The notes beneath the pieces are model-generated. The model was given only the letters and a program-made list of their open reading frames with translations. It was not told the origin of the DNA and ran no database searches. From Faecalicatena fissicatena (GTDB lineage: Bacteria > Bacillota > Clostridia > Lachnospirales > Lachnospiraceae): a stretch of DNA of 22,685 bases. The position numbers were made by a program, and so were the translations under genes. Below are positions 22,661-22,685 of the stretch, in pieces. The stretch is from the NCBI GenBank assembly GCA_001028025.1, contig LDAQ01000038.1:1-22685 (forward strand), in the 5' to 3' direction. Positions within the stretch are counted from its first letter, which is position 1. Each line of letters begins with the position of its first letter.

Positions 22661-22685
22661 CACGGGTTGAATTTCAGGGTTAATG

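Overview
The window looks like chromosomal DNA from a spore-forming gut Firmicute of the Lachnospiraceae type (Clostridia). The grounds are moderate GC, strong AGGAGG ribosome binding sites, TTGACA/TATAAT promoters, a T-box leader before leuS, Coat F-like spore coat genes, and several small families typical of that group (DUF6323/DUF6179-like, a DUF2007-like protein, YjdF). No species is claimed. I saw no phage, IS transposase, CRISPR array, rRNA or tRNA gene.

Layout. 1-2996: promoter, leucine T-box, three small leader hairpins and leuS with its terminator. 3196-5200: a small membrane protein, a compact predicted three-way-junction RNA, an ACT-domain protein and an orphan cobalamin gene, cbiG, closed by a bidirectional terminator. 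5225-9813 (minus strand): a possible corrinoid methyl-transfer locus with an MtaA/CmuA-like methyltransferase, a PocR-AraC sensor-regulator and a hydantoinase/oxoprolinase-family ATPase. 9887-10462: a candidate yjdF (azaaromatic) riboswitch with yjdF. 10535-12762: a CofE-like ligase, a Cys-rich DUF3795 protein and a DUF2007-like protein. 12799-14239: a pair of unknown-function genes. 14257-18041: a TetR regulator divergent from an MntP-like exporter, a radical SAM/SPASM-like enzyme and a UPF0104/LPG-synthase-TM membrane protein. 18104-18409: a roughly 306-bp foldback element with two long nested arms. 18418-18936 (minus): two spore coat genes with a sporulation-type promoter. 19050-21020: a class-I glutamine-amidotransferase-like hydrolase divergent from an M19 dipeptidase, with a 17-bp direct repeat between them. 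21031-22660 (minus): a GT39-like membrane glycosyltransferase.

How genes may work together. The PocR-AraC protein probably senses a small metabolite and controls the MtaA-like enzyme just downstream. The hydantoinase-family protein has its own promoter and terminator but belongs to a family often found near corrinoid methyltransferases. No corrinoid-binding protein or substrate methyltransferase is present, so any methyl-transfer system here is incomplete or works with partners elsewhere. The radical SAM enzyme and UPF0104 protein sit 11 bp apart and probably form one unit, plausibly acting on envelope lipids or polymers. The PuuD-like hydrolase and M19 dipeptidase may both scavenge glutamyl peptides or dipeptides.

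Strongest leads for something undescribed: the foldback and the G-poor, C-rich drift leading into it; the radical SAM-UPF0104 unit; the PocR/MtaA/hydantoinase locus; and the three-way-junction RNA before the ACT-cbiG pair.
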